A stretch of 64,000 nucleotides of DNA from Lachnospiraceae bacterium (GTDB lineage Bacteria; Bacillota; Clostridia; Lachnospirales; Lachnospiraceae): the NCBI GenBank assembly GCA_017550535.1, contig JAFZOS010000065.1, positions 62,001 to 126,000 of the forward strand, read 5' to 3'. The position numbers and the translations under genes were made by a program. Under the pieces are notes generated by a model. The model was not told the DNA's origin. It searched no databases and saw nothing but the letters and a program-made list of their open reading frames with translations. This document shows, one piece after another, positions 35,185 to 43,221 of the stretch. The first letter of the stretch is position 1. Each line of letters starts with the position of its first letter.

Positions 35185-35880
35185 TTATATAGTAACCTTT
35201 GTACCTGTAAACTTACCGTATATCGTATTTACTATGCTGTTTTCCTCATTAAGGCTGAAAACATACATCGGCATCCCGTTTTCCATTGCCAAAATGGAAG
35301 CGGTAAGATCCACGACCTTTAGCTGCCTTTCAATGACCTCGTTTATACTAATCTCATCAAACTTGACAGCATCCGGGTTTTCCTTGGGATCGGAATCATA
35401 AACACCGTCTATAGCCTTTGCAAGAAGTATTCCGTCCGCATCAACTTCAACCGCCCGCAGTACAACACCTGTATCCGTCGAAAAATACGGATGCCCGGTT
35501 CCGCCTGCAAAAAAGACCACCATGCCCTTTCCGAAATACTTATTGGCCCTGTCCTTTGAAAACAGTTTCGTAAACGATCCGCATTCAAACGGCGTGAGGA
35601 TAGCTGTTTTTATTCCTACAGACCTGAATATCTCGGATACATAAATACAATTCATTACCGTAGCGAGCATTCCTATCTGGTCAGCCTTTGTTCTGTCGAT
35701 GTTCTCACTCGTACGGCCACGCCAGAAGTTCCCTCCGCCGATCACCACACCTACTTCGGTTCCTCGGTCCACAAGCTGCTTTACCTGTAAAGCAACGCCC
35801 CTGACGGTTTCTTCATCAAAACCGGTCTTCTTATCTCCTGCCAGCGCTTCACCGCTCAGCTTGAGTAAAATCCTCTTCAT
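35185..35880 (-). CDS. pyrH: UMP kinase
   Basis: A 231-residue kinase making UDP from UMP, of the amino acid kinase fold. The N-terminal KRILLKLSGEALAG, GVVIGGGNFWRG and AGGTGHPYFSTDTG segments are diagnostic. Ribosome binding site is weak (GGGTG). It stands between a bactofilin gene and frr; more usually tsf precedes pyrH, and tsf/rpsB are not here. Confidence 0.97.
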   Translation of the reverse strand: MKRILLKLSGEALAGDKKTGFDEETVRGVALQVKQLVDRGTEVGVVIGGGNFWRGRTSENIDRTKADQIGMLATVMNCIYVSEIFRSVGIKTAILTPFECGSFTKLFSKDRANKYFGKGMVVFFAGGTGHPYFSTDTGVVLRAVEVDADGILLAKAIDGVYDSDPKENPDAVKFDEISINEVIERQLKVVDLTASILAMENGMPMYVFSLNEENSIVNTIYGKFTGTKVTI

Positions 35881-35897
35881 ATATACACCCGTATATC

Positions 35898-37073
35898 CTA
35901 TTCCTCATCCTCAAAGAAATAGCTTGCCGTAACATCCGAATAGCACTGAGAACAGGTACCCTCGATGATAGCTCCGTTATTTATCTGGATAGACTTGGAT
36001 TTGATATTTCCGACGATCACAGCCGTAGAGTCAAGCACAACAGGTCCCTGTACGTCTATATCGCCCTTAATGGCTCCGGCCAGTACCGCTGCTGCTGCCT
36101 TTATATTACCCTTGATGACAGAACCCTGAGCTACCTTGACGGAGCTGCTTGAGAATAACTCACCGGTTATCTTTGCACCGTTTATAAATATCTCATCTGC
36201 CCGGGAATCACCGTCCACCTTACCTGCTATGGTCAGCTTGCTCTGTACTTCAAGATTGCCGAGTACCGAACCGTATACCTCAAGGCTTCCTGCACAAATG
36301 ATATTTCCGTTAACAGTCATGCCTTCAATGATCGAACCTGCGGAAGTACTCTTTGTTTCGCCCCATATCGTATTTATAGGTTCCTTGGCAGGTTCAGACG
36401 CAAATATCGGAGTCTGAACCGTATTGATCGGCCCATTGTCAAATGACTTTTCTTCCTGCTCAGGTTCGGGTTCATCATTAAACGAAAGGGATGACATCGT
36501 ATCCTCATAAGAAGGAGCCTCTTCCTCTATGATCTCTTCCTCGGCCTCAGCTTCAGCTTCGTCTTCAACTTCAACCTCTTCTTCTACTTCAACTTCCTCA
36601 TATTCATATTCGGGTTCTTCAACCTCTTCTTCTACTTCAGCTTCGGCCTCTTCCTCGAATTCGTCCTCAACAGGCTCTTCTTCTATTTCCTCGACCTCTT
36701 CGTATTCCTCAACTTCGGCATCCTCAGGAACGTCCTCGATAGGATTTCCGTCTTCGTCGACAAAAATGACTTCTTCGATGACTTCCTCATCCTCGCCGTC
36801 ATAATCATCGTCTACTTCCACTTCTTCAACGACTTCTTCAACGACTTCTTCATATTCATCGTCACCGGCGCTGCTTTCTTCCGCCGCGGCGTTATCCTGT
36901 CCATCGGGAGTGTCAAAAGTTGCAAACAGATCCGAATAATCATCGCTCATCGTAGGTGAGCCTTCATCATCCGATGAAACTGCTTCGACCGCTTCCTTCA
37001 CCGCCTCATCCTCAGGCATCAGTTCATTTACTGCCTGTGACAGATCTTCCTTGAAATCCTTGAAAAAACTCAT
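35898..37073 (-). CDS. Bactofilin-type polymer-forming protein with long acidic N-terminal tail
   Basis: A 391-residue protein. Residues about 240-380 are the bactofilin (DUF583) beta-helix, seen as repeating hydrophobic turns such as GMTVNGNIICAGSLEVYGSV and GKVDGDSRADEIFINGAKI; this domain polymerises into membrane-associated filaments that place cell-wall enzymes. Residues about 40-215 are extremely rich in Glu, Asp and Val and must be disordered; typical bactofilins are only 120-200 residues. A CSQC pair lies near the C-terminus. GGAGG precedes the ATG. It starts 51 bases after a polysaccharide deacetylase and ends 17 before pyrH, suggesting a link to wall modification. Confidence 0.85.
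   Translation of the reverse strand: MSFFKDFKEDLSQAVNELMPEDEAVKEAVEAVSSDDEGSPTMSDDYSDLFATFDTPDGQDNAAAEESSAGDDEYEEVVEEVVEEVEVDDDYDGEDEEVIEEVIFVDEDGNPIEDVPEDAEVEEYEEVEEIEEEPVEDEFEEEAEAEVEEEVEEPEYEYEEVEVEEEVEVEDEAEAEAEEEIIEEEAPSYEDTMSSLSFNDEPEPEQEEKSFDNGPINTVQTPIFASEPAKEPINTIWGETKSTSAGSIIEGMTVNGNIICAGSLEVYGSVLGNLEVQSKLTIAGKVDGDSRADEIFINGAKITGELFSSSSVKVAQGSVIKGNIKAAAAVLAGAIKGDIDVQGPVVLDSTAVIVGNIKSKSIQINNGAIIEGTCSQCYSDVTASYFFEDEE
36500..36880. repeat. Low-complexity Glu/Asp/Val-codon region in the bactofilin gene
   Basis: About 380 bases of imperfect GAA/GAG/GTT codon repeats encode the acidic tail. The opposite strand shows a long serine-rich open frame here, which is an artefact of the repeat. 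Such repeats can change length by slippage. Confidence 0.75.
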
Positions 37074-37124
37074 CTTTAATCCTCCATTCCTTATCCTCGG
37101 ACGTATCCGCCCTCACTTAACCCC

Positions 37125-38135
37125 TTATTTCACGTTCGGGTGTTGGATCAATTTGGTATAATCATCTATGGGCGCTATGACATATCCCTGCGCCTGCAGG
37201 CCCTCTATCACGGTAGGAAGTGCCTCAACCGTCGTTGTCTTCTGCGAAAGATCGTGAAAGAGGATCATCACCTCATTCCTTTCCTCGGGAGAATCAAGAG
37301 CCTTGATGCCCGTAAAAACATTGTCGATAATCTGCTCCTTTCCAAGGAGCGAAGTATCGGCATCGCCGCTGTTTACATTCCAATCATAATAAACAATGCC
37401 GCGTTTATCAAGTATATCTATGAATTCATGCATATCAACGGTGGAAACAAGATTGCTGCTTCCACCCGGAAAACGGTATATGGTCGGCACATAGCCGGTC
37501 ACATCATATATCACATACTGCACATGATTCAGATCTGCGGTAAATGCATCGGCAGACTCGTATATTTCTGTGTAAATGTGAGAATACGAGTGCATTCCCA
37601 ACACATGTCCTTCATCTATTATCCGTTTGTACTGATCCCTGTAAGAATCACTGAACCTGCCTATAACAAAGAAGTTGCCCTTTACATTGTATTCATCCAG
37701 GATATCCAGTATCCGGTCGGTATTGCTGCTGGGGCCGTCATCAAAGGTAAGGTATGCCTTCTTTACTGAGGTTGTCGACTCCCTGACATCCTCGGTGCTC
37801 TTCTCCCGGGCTTCCTTAAGTACCTTGACTTCCTCCGATACTTTAATTTCCTCCGCTGCTGCTGCGGCTGCAGCAGCTGCCTCCTTTTGTTCGGCGGCGA
37901 TAGTATCAAGGGCAGCCACCTGAACTCCTGAGATCAGTACATCCTTGGCCCTGCCGTCAAGTTCGGCTTCGGCCTGTCCTCCCGAATAGCAGAACATTAA
38001 AGTCAGCATGACAGACACCGCCGTCATTGCGACAAGCTTAAAACCGCGTCCCTTGACCCGATAAACCAAATCTATTGTACCACATTCACCGTATTTATTA
38101 AAAGATTTTTTTTGATTACTTTTCTTTTTCCTCAT
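37125..38135 (-). CDS. Membrane-anchored polysaccharide deacetylase (NodB domain)
   Basis: A 336-residue protein with a basic start (MRKKKSNQKK), a signal-anchor helix at about 35-58 (LVAMTAVSVMLTLMFCYSGG), an alanine/glutamate-rich helical linker and a NodB domain from about 125. Catalytic motifs are AYLTFDDGPSSNT (metal-binding DD), GMHSYSH (HxxxH) and YRFPGG. It likely removes N-acetyl groups from peptidoglycan or another surface glycan outside the cell. The ATG at 38135 overlaps the end of the CPBP gene by 20 bases; a longer frame to 38168 is possible but less good. Confidence 0.87.
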   Translation of the reverse strand: MRKKKSNQKKSFNKYGECGTIDLVYRVKGRGFKLVAMTAVSVMLTLMFCYSGGQAEAELDGRAKDVLISGVQVAALDTIAAEQKEAAAAAAAAAEEIKVSEEVKVLKEAREKSTEDVRESTTSVKKAYLTFDDGPSSNTDRILDILDEYNVKGNFFVIGRFSDSYRDQYKRIIDEGHVLGMHSYSHIYTEIYESADAFTADLNHVQYVIYDVTGYVPTIYRFPGGSSNLVSTVDMHEFIDILDKRGIVYYDWNVNSGDADTSLLGKEQIIDNVFTGIKALDSPEERNEVMILFHDLSQKTTTVEALPTVIEGLQAQGYVIAPIDDYTKLIQHPNVK

Positions 38136-39078
38136 CTTTATCCATAAGCCTGATAAGAATGACGGCAAAAATCAAAAGAGGGATTACCGAGATCAGGCCC
38201 GCTGTCGATGGCCCATAAAGCAGCTTCCCTCCGCTTGTTGTAAAAAATATACCTATTGCTGCAAGTGAGTTGAACGCCCCGTGCCCTATCACTGCCGGAA
38301 TACATGAATCTGTTTTCATTGTCACAAATGCAAACAATGTTCCTACTGCGAAACAGAATACTATCATCGCTGCTATTCCCAGATACGGATAGCCCGCATA
38401 TTCCGTACCGTAATTGTGTCCCATTACCGTTAGCGGCATGTGCCAGAGGCCCCATATCACCCCCATTACCAGCATGAGCGGTAGCGGCTTCAATCTGTCT
38501 TTCAGCTTTATAAGAAGGTATCCCCTCCAGCCCCATTCCTCACCGAAGCAGGTAATGCAGTTTAATATCGGGCCCAAAAGGATCGCAGTTATGAACTGCT
38601 GTATAGCCGTGCTCCTCATCTGAGACGGTGTAATACCGGAAACCCCCTGCTTTGCATAAACACCTATAATATATTCCATTCCAGTGGAAAAATCGTCACG
38701 GAATATCAGGAAATACAGAACAGCACCCAGAGATATAAAAACTGCGGGGGAAAACCAGGCCATAAGATAGTATCTGTACTTTCCGTCGTTAACCTTAAAG
38801 TTTATATATGATCCCTTAAATCCTTCCTGAGTAAACAATCTTGTCAATACCACACTTAATGCGGGGATAAACATCGCAAAAGCCACCCTGAAGGATATGG
38901 ATGCTATATTATCACCGGGATTATCCTTAAGATATTTGATAACGAAAAACCATTCATAAAGATATGTAAGAACAAACACAAAAACAAGATAAACGGCGGC
39001 CCTCACCCCGTCTTTACCTTTATTGACTTTAAGCCCTTCCTCAGTAGAAATTTCGGACGTTTCCATAGTGTCATTCAT
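38116..39078 (-). CDS. CPBP-family intramembrane glutamic endopeptidase
   Basis: A 320-residue membrane protein of the CAAX-protease/bacteriocin-processing family (Abi, CPBP). Motif 1 is GEEWGWRG near residue 180, motif 2 WGLWHMP near 210, and a later histidine motif is HGAFNSLAA near 265; about eight hydrophobic helices are visible. Substrates of such proteins are mostly unknown. GGGGAG precedes the ATG and a promoter-like sequence lies 56 bases upstream. It is the first gene of the minus-strand run leading to the deacetylase and bactofilin. Confidence 0.87.
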   Translation of the reverse strand: MNDTMETSEISTEEGLKVNKGKDGVRAAVYLVFVFVLTYLYEWFFVIKYLKDNPGDNIASISFRVAFAMFIPALSVVLTRLFTQEGFKGSYINFKVNDGKYRYYLMAWFSPAVFISLGAVLYFLIFRDDFSTGMEYIIGVYAKQGVSGITPSQMRSTAIQQFITAILLGPILNCITCFGEEWGWRGYLLIKLKDRLKPLPLMLVMGVIWGLWHMPLTVMGHNYGTEYAGYPYLGIAAMIVFCFAVGTLFAFVTMKTDSCIPAVIGHGAFNSLAAIGIFFTTSGGKLLYGPSTAGLISVIPLLIFAVILIRLMDKDEEKEK

Positions 39079-39133
39079 ATTTACATCTCCCCTCGTTTGG
39101 TACCCGCCGCAGCGATCGACCTCTTACCGGTTT

Positions 39134-39162
39134 ATCATAGCATAGGGACGGTAAAAATACAA
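39134..39162 (-). promoter_or_regulatory. Likely promoter of the CPBP-deacetylase unit
   Basis: TTGTAT (39162-39157) and TATGAT (39139-39134) are separated by 17 bases on the minus strand. Together with the plus-strand CAP promoter this makes the 263-base gap 39079-39341 a divergent control region. Confidence 0.45.
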
Positions 39163-39174
39163 AAAAAATCGATT

Positions 39175-39204
39175 TGCACAAAAATCAAACGTCACTTTTG
39201 TGCA
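39175..39204. promoter_or_regulatory. Inverted repeat upstream of the CAP gene, possible operator
   Basis: TGCACAAAA and TTTTGTGCA form a perfect 9-base inverted repeat with a 12-base spacer, 30 bases before the -35 of the CAP gene. Further TTTGTG/TTTGCG copies follow. It may bind a dimeric regulator; there is no T-run to suggest a terminator. Confidence 0.4.
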
Positions 39205-39233
39205 TATTTGTGACTTTTTTGCGCATTAAATGC

Positions 39234-39262
39234 TTGCTTTTTGCAGAAACATATGACATAAT
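39234..39262 (+). promoter_or_regulatory. Promoter of the CAP-domain gene
   Basis: TTGCTT (39234-39239) and CATAAT (39257-39262) are 17 bases apart. The start would be near 39269, giving a leader of about 70 bases that carries AAAGGAGGG before the ATG. Confidence 0.55.
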
Positions 39263-39341
39263 ATAGGTGCAAGGAATCTTGCGTCAGTTTTTAGTGTTTT
39301 GAATTGTTATAGGATGTGAGATCCAAAGGAGGGAAAACGCT

Positions 39342-39908
39342 ATGAAGAAAAAATCTCTTATAGGGATCATAGCAGGAGTAGTACTTGTTCCAGTTTTAGC
39401 ATGTGCGATTCTTCTGAACGCAAAGAGCACGGGACTCGAAGACTCATCAGCTAAGCGTGCTAATGCAGACATCGAAAGCGAAACAACGCATACATTTGAT
39501 GAGGAGGCAGTTGCACTTGCAGCTTCTTCCGATTCTGATGCAGGGCTTCGTAATCTTGCCCTTGATGTTTTTGATGCTGTCAATGCTCAGAGGGAAGCAT
39601 ACGGACTTTCAACACTCACATGGAACGGAAATCTGGAAGCAGCAGCCATGGTTCGTTCTCAGGAGAGTTCGAGTTCATTCTCGCACACTCGTCCTAACGG
39701 AAGGCCCTGGTACACTGTTAACAGCCGCGTAATGGGTGGTGAGAACCTGGCATACGGCTTTGATGATGTTAATTCAGTAGTCAATGCCTGGATGGACAGT
39801 CCTACACACCGTGAGAACATCTTATGGGATGAGTTCCGTATGGGAGCGATCGCAATTTATGTTGCAGATGACGGAACATACTACTGGGCTCAGGAGTTTG
39901 GTTACTAA
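39342..39908 (+). CDS. Secreted or membrane-anchored CAP-domain (SCP/PR1-like) protein
   Basis: A 188-residue protein. A basic start and hydrophobic helix (MKKKSLIGIIAGVVLVPVLA) form a signal peptide or anchor. A short acidic linker follows, then a CAP domain from about 70: VNAQREAYGLSTLTW, SFSHTRPNGRPW (metal-ligand histidine), GENLAYG (glutamate) and WMDSPTHRENIL (second histidine). Bacterial CAP proteins are extracellular and often linked to the spore, envelope or adhesion, with no general reaction known. AAAGGAGGG is upstream and a strong terminator follows; it is a single-gene unit converging on the DegV genes. Confidence 0.9.
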   Translation: MKKKSLIGIIAGVVLVPVLACAILLNAKSTGLEDSSAKRANADIESETTHTFDEEAVALAASSDSDAGLRNLALDVFDAVNAQREAYGLSTLTWNGNLEAAAMVRSQESSSSFSHTRPNGRPWYTVNSRVMGGENLAYGFDDVNSVVNAWMDSPTHRENILWDEFRMGAIAIYVADDGTYYWAQEFGY

Positions 39909-39922
39909 ACCGAAACCTGAGA

Positions 39923-39961
39923 AAGATGAGGCAGGATGGATGACCTGCCTCATCTTTTTTT
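39923..39961 (+). terminator. Intrinsic terminator of the CAP-domain gene
   Basis: AAGATGAGGCAGG and CCTGCCTCATCTT make a perfect 13-base-pair stem with an 8-base loop, followed on the plus strand by seven T residues. On the minus strand the tail is only weakly T-rich, so it may act partly for the DegV genes too. Confidence 0.92.
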
Positions 39962-39996
39962 GTGCAGAGAACTTAGCGAGGTTATGAGATTCTTAT

Positions 39997-40863
39997 TTAT
40001 TTCAACTTCCTGCTTATTCCCACACCCATCGCATTAGGTCCCGTATGTGCCGATACGGAACACGACAGTTTGTTATAATATACTTCTATACCGGGAAATG
40101 CCTCTTTCACTGCGCTGCACCAATTACCCGCATCTGTCTGATCAACAAATGAACCTGCTGTTCCTATTATAAGTTCATTCCCCGGAATGCCCTTAAACCT
40201 TGAATCAAGCTCCGCATTCATCTCTTCTATGATCTTCGATGCAGCTTTCTTGATGCCGCGTACTGCGGTACACACTTCAAAATTTCCACCCGTTGTTTTT
40301 AATATCGGTTTGATACCAAGTACATTTCCCACAGTCGCTGCAGTGGCATTTACCCTGCCTGTCTTCTTAAGATAATCAAGAGTATCCACCGCAAGATACA
40401 CAACCGAATCATATGCGGTTTCTTCAAGCCTTATCTTTATTTCGTCTGCATTAAGTCCCAAACCCGCAAGCTTTATAGCGTCCATTACGGCCTGTCTCTG
40501 TGTAACCGATATCCTGTGGTTATCGGCTATCACTACCCTGCCATCGTAATCCTGTGCAAATACCTCGGAATTCTTCTGTGAACTGCTTAGTCCCGATGAC
40601 ATCGGTATATATATTATCTGGTCATATCCTTTCTCGAGGATATCATCCCACATATCAATAAGCTCACCGGGTGAGGGCTGCGAAGTTGATACATCCGCAC
40701 CCACCATGAGCATTTCGAAAAAGCGTGCCCTTGATAGGTTAACTCCTTCGATATAATCCTTTCCGTCTATTATAACTGGCATCGGCATACAAAAAATACC
40801 AAGCTCCTTCGCTTCGTCAGTCAGTATACCGCTGTTGGTATCGGTCATTACCGCAACATTCAT
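39997..40863 (-). CDS. DegV-family fatty-acid-binding protein
   Basis: A 288-residue DegV protein. Family features are the start VAVMTDTNSGI, ADVSTSQPSPGEL, IPMSSGLSSSQ and YLKKTGRVNA with VLGIKPIL. DegV proteins bind a fatty acid; in Gram-positive bacteria FakB-type members present it to the kinase FakA. No fakA is in the window. The ATG at 40863 has GGAGTGG upstream. It is the second of two DegV genes separated by 18 bases, at the end of the flagellar gene run. Confidence 0.92.
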   Translation of the reverse strand: MNVAVMTDTNSGILTDEAKELGIFCMPMPVIIDGKDYIEGVNLSRARFFEMLMVGADVSTSQPSPGELIDMWDDILEKGYDQIIYIPMSSGLSSSQKNSEVFAQDYDGRVVIADNHRISVTQRQAVMDAIKLAGLGLNADEIKIRLEETAYDSVVYLAVDTLDYLKKTGRVNATAATVGNVLGIKPILKTTGGNFEVCTAVRGIKKAASKIIEEMNAELDSRFKGIPGNELIIGTAGSFVDQTDAGNWCSAVKEAFPGIEVYYNKLSCSVSAHTGPNAMGVGISRKLK

Positions 40864-40881
40864 AATATCCACTCCAAAGAT

Positions 40882-41769
40882 TTATCTTGTTCGCTCGTCG
40901 CCCCAGAAAAATAATGCTACCGTACCCGGACCGGTATGGCTTCCTATAGTAGTGCCTATATAATTAACAAGTATCTTTCCCTTAAGGGCGGGAATCTTCT
41001 CCTCTATAAGGTTGGCCACCTCCATGGCATCATCAAGACAGTCCGCATGATTAATGAAGCACTTGCCTTTATACTCCGCACCGTCAGTGGCGTGCAGTAA
41101 CATCTGTTCAACACAGGCAGCTATAACTTTCTTCTTGGTCCTTATCTTAAACCTTGGTATAAGCCTGCCTTCATCGTTTACATTAAGAAGCGGGCATATA
41201 TTCAGCATATTACCGAAAAAGCCGGATACCTTGCTCACCCTGCCGCCCCTTATAAGATAAGTCAGATCTGTGGTAAAAAACCAGTGGTGAAGCTTAAGCC
41301 TGTTATCAAGAGCATACTGAGCAACCTCATCCAATGACTTTCCCTCATCACGAAGATCCGCAAGCTTGTCCATGAGAAGTCCGAAACCTCCGCTGGCCGC
41401 ATACGAATCAATGACTATTATCTTACGTTCCGGATACTTTTCCGAAAGCTCATCCCTTGCTATCACTGCCGAATTTATGGTTCCGGATATTCCGCTTGAT
41501 AATGTCAGATGCAGGATATCTTTGCCCTCCAAAAGGAATTTTTCAAAATGATCAACATATTCCTCGACATTGACCTGTGATGTTTTGGTTTCCTCGCCTT
41601 CAGCCATCCTGCCATAGAAATCCTTAAAAGGGATTGATTCTCCCAGATCGTCAAGGTACATCCTGCCGCCGATAAAAAAATGAAAACATACATAGGCAAT
41701 GTTTCTTTTTGCGAAATACTCCTCGGTCATATCCGCTGTAGAACAGCAGCTTAATACATAATCGCCCAT
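40882..41769 (-). CDS. DegV-family fatty-acid-binding protein
   Basis: A 295-residue DegV protein with VLSCCSTADMTEEYF at the start, TKTSQVNVEEYVDHF, LTLSSGISGTINSA and YLIRGGRVSKVSGFFGNML. It is clearly divergent from the adjacent DegV gene, so the pair may bind different fatty acids. AAGGAGG precedes the ATG. It begins 14 bases after the MltG-like gene, with no terminator between, so it may be read from the flagellar transcript. Confidence 0.92.
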   Translation of the reverse strand: MGDYVLSCCSTADMTEEYFAKRNIAYVCFHFFIGGRMYLDDLGESIPFKDFYGRMAEGEETKTSQVNVEEYVDHFEKFLLEGKDILHLTLSSGISGTINSAVIARDELSEKYPERKIIVIDSYAASGGFGLLMDKLADLRDEGKSLDEVAQYALDNRLKLHHWFFTTDLTYLIRGGRVSKVSGFFGNMLNICPLLNVNDEGRLIPRFKIRTKKKVIAACVEQMLLHATDGAEYKGKCFINHADCLDDAMEVANLIEEKIPALKGKILVNYIGTTIGSHTGPGTVALFFWGDERTR

Positions 41770-41783
41770 ATTGCCTCCTTAAT

Positions 41784-42524
41784 CTATTTATTTCCCGTTA
41801 TCATACGGGCTATCTGATCATAATCCGATCCTGCCGGTATTTTGAAAACTCCGTGATTTATCCTGTGGTCATAACCGTGATCACACAGATACTTATCAAA
41901 ATCATCTGCATCATCTATGACTCCGCCTTTCATAAGCAGCGTAGCAACGGTATATGACGATGACCCTGCGGCGATCTGAAGCGTATAGCTTTCCTTCGAA
42001 TCAGGATTACCCGTCTCCGGATCATCCGTTTCCGCCTTATCGCTACCCGAACTGCCGCCCATCGCAAGATCCTCATTTGCAGGTGCGGAATCATTTTCTT
42101 CCTTTGTTTCCTTTGAATTATCTTCTTTTACTTCTTTTACTTCTTTATCTTCTTTTGTTTCATTTTCGGCTTTATCTGCCTGTGTATTGTTTGAGGGCTT
42201 AATATCTTCTTTTTGTGATTCTTCCTTCCCGGCTTCTTCCTGCTTATTTTCCGGGTCCTGTTTTACTTCCGTATCCTGCCCCGTATCCGGTTTTGGATTT
42301 TCCTGTTTTTCATCGGAAGCACTTTCATCGGCTTTGGTATCCGCCTCTTCAGTCCCCGGTTTTATAAGTACCGACCCTTCCTCTACCATGCCAAGCTGTG
42401 CCGCCCTCTGCTTTACCTGCTCATCCGTCATTTTGTCCTTTGCGGACGAAGTTGCTATTCCCATCAGCACGGCGGAAACAAATATTCCTGCTCCCAGCCC
42501 CCTTAAATATGACCTTAAACGCAT
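41784..42524 (-). CDS. Membrane-anchored protein with a short MltG-type N-terminal domain
   Basis: A 246-residue protein: one signal-anchor helix (about 8-28), a highly charged Glu/Lys/Asp linker (about 55-165), and a C-terminal domain of about 65 residues with SYTVATLLMKGGVIDDADDF and HGVFKIPAGSDYDQIARMI. This resembles the LysM-like region that precedes the catalytic part of endolytic transglycosylases (MltG/YceG), but the catalytic domain with its glutamate is missing, so it is probably a glycan-binding or regulatory protein. GAGAGGTG overlaps the stop of the preceding SwrB-like gene 3 bases away. Proteins of this form are seen in Lachnospiraceae; function unknown. Confidence 0.68.
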   Translation of the reverse strand: MRLRSYLRGLGAGIFVSAVLMGIATSSAKDKMTDEQVKQRAAQLGMVEEGSVLIKPGTEEADTKADESASDEKQENPKPDTGQDTEVKQDPENKQEEAGKEESQKEDIKPSNNTQADKAENETKEDKEVKEVKEDNSKETKEENDSAPANEDLAMGGSSGSDKAETDDPETGNPDSKESYTLQIAAGSSSYTVATLLMKGGVIDDADDFDKYLCDHGYDHRINHGVFKIPAGSDYDQIARMITGNK

Positions 42525-42527
42525 GTG

Positions 42528-43163
42528 TCACCTCTCAAACAGATCAATAACCAGAGTCACCTCTCCCACACCGAGATTTAACTCCTTTGCTATTTCAACG
42601 TTTGTACGTCCGTTTTTGTGAAGTTCTATTATCTTATCCTTTTTCTCCGGCTCCTCTTCCATAAGCGGCACGCTTTCTTTGCCGTTATCCTCCGGTATAT
42701 CAGGCTTAACCTCTTCTGCCTTCTTTCTGCGCTTAACGGAAGTCTTTACCACCTTCTTTTCGGCGCTTTCCACTTCTTTTGCCGTTGCTTCGGCTTTTCT
42801 TACCGTATTCTTAAGATCTGTCTGCTTGTCAGTCAGCATATCATAGAGAAACATCACTTCCTTATGGCTCTTGTTTATCTCCTCCATGATAGTGTTTGAA
42901 TACTCGCTTACAGCCATTATCTTCTCATTTGAAATCTTTTCAAGCCCGCGCTCCGACTTCTCCATTGCATATTCTATCGCACCGTCGGTAGCTTCCTTCA
43001 CCTTAAGGCTCATGCTGTCATATTCCTTATCGGTGATACGTCTTATCTCATCCCGCAGTTTATCTTCATCCAAAATGGAATCCTGTGATGGTTCCTTTAT
43101 TATAAAGCTTAAACAAAAAATAATCACTCCTATAATAAGGAGTGTTATTTCCATAGGGGTCAT
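42528..43163 (-). CDS. SwrB-like single-pass membrane protein with coiled coil and C-terminal HTH-like end (DUF6115 type)
   Basis: A 211-residue protein. Residues 4-22 form a membrane helix; 30-140 are a charged coiled coil; a Lys/Glu linker follows; the last 35 residues (IIELHKNGRTNVEIAKELNL, then GVGEVTLVIDLF) look like a helix-turn-helix. Membrane helix plus coiled coil plus this C-terminus, encoded after sigD at the end of a flagellar operon, matches Bacillus SwrB, which activates the flagellar export apparatus. The homology is inferred from architecture and place, not from alignment. AGGAG precedes the ATG. Confidence 0.68.
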   Translation of the reverse strand: MTPMEITLLIIGVIIFCLSFIIKEPSQDSILDEDKLRDEIRRITDKEYDSMSLKVKEATDGAIEYAMEKSERGLEKISNEKIMAVSEYSNTIMEEINKSHKEVMFLYDMLTDKQTDLKNTVRKAEATAKEVESAEKKVVKTSVKRRKKAEEVKPDIPEDNGKESVPLMEEEPEKKDKIIELHKNGRTNVEIAKELNLGVGEVTLVIDLFER

Positions 43164-43221
43164 ATCCTGTCTCCTGTTCTTTTGGGTTTCATATTAAATT
43201 CACGTATTTACTCAGTCCCGA

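Noticed and set aside
36529-36804. Plus-strand frame of 91 residues made almost only of serine, alanine and threonine
   Set aside because: It is the reverse of the Glu/Asp-rich repeat in the bactofilin gene; no ribosome binding site and no family.
37850-37890. GCx codon repeat in the deacetylase linker as a microsatellite of interest
   Set aside because: It encodes a short alanine helix, common in linkers, with mixed codons and no sign of variation.
39171-39204. Inverted repeat before the CAP gene read as a terminator
   Set aside because: The 12-base spacer and absence of a T-run on either strand do not fit; an operator is more likely.
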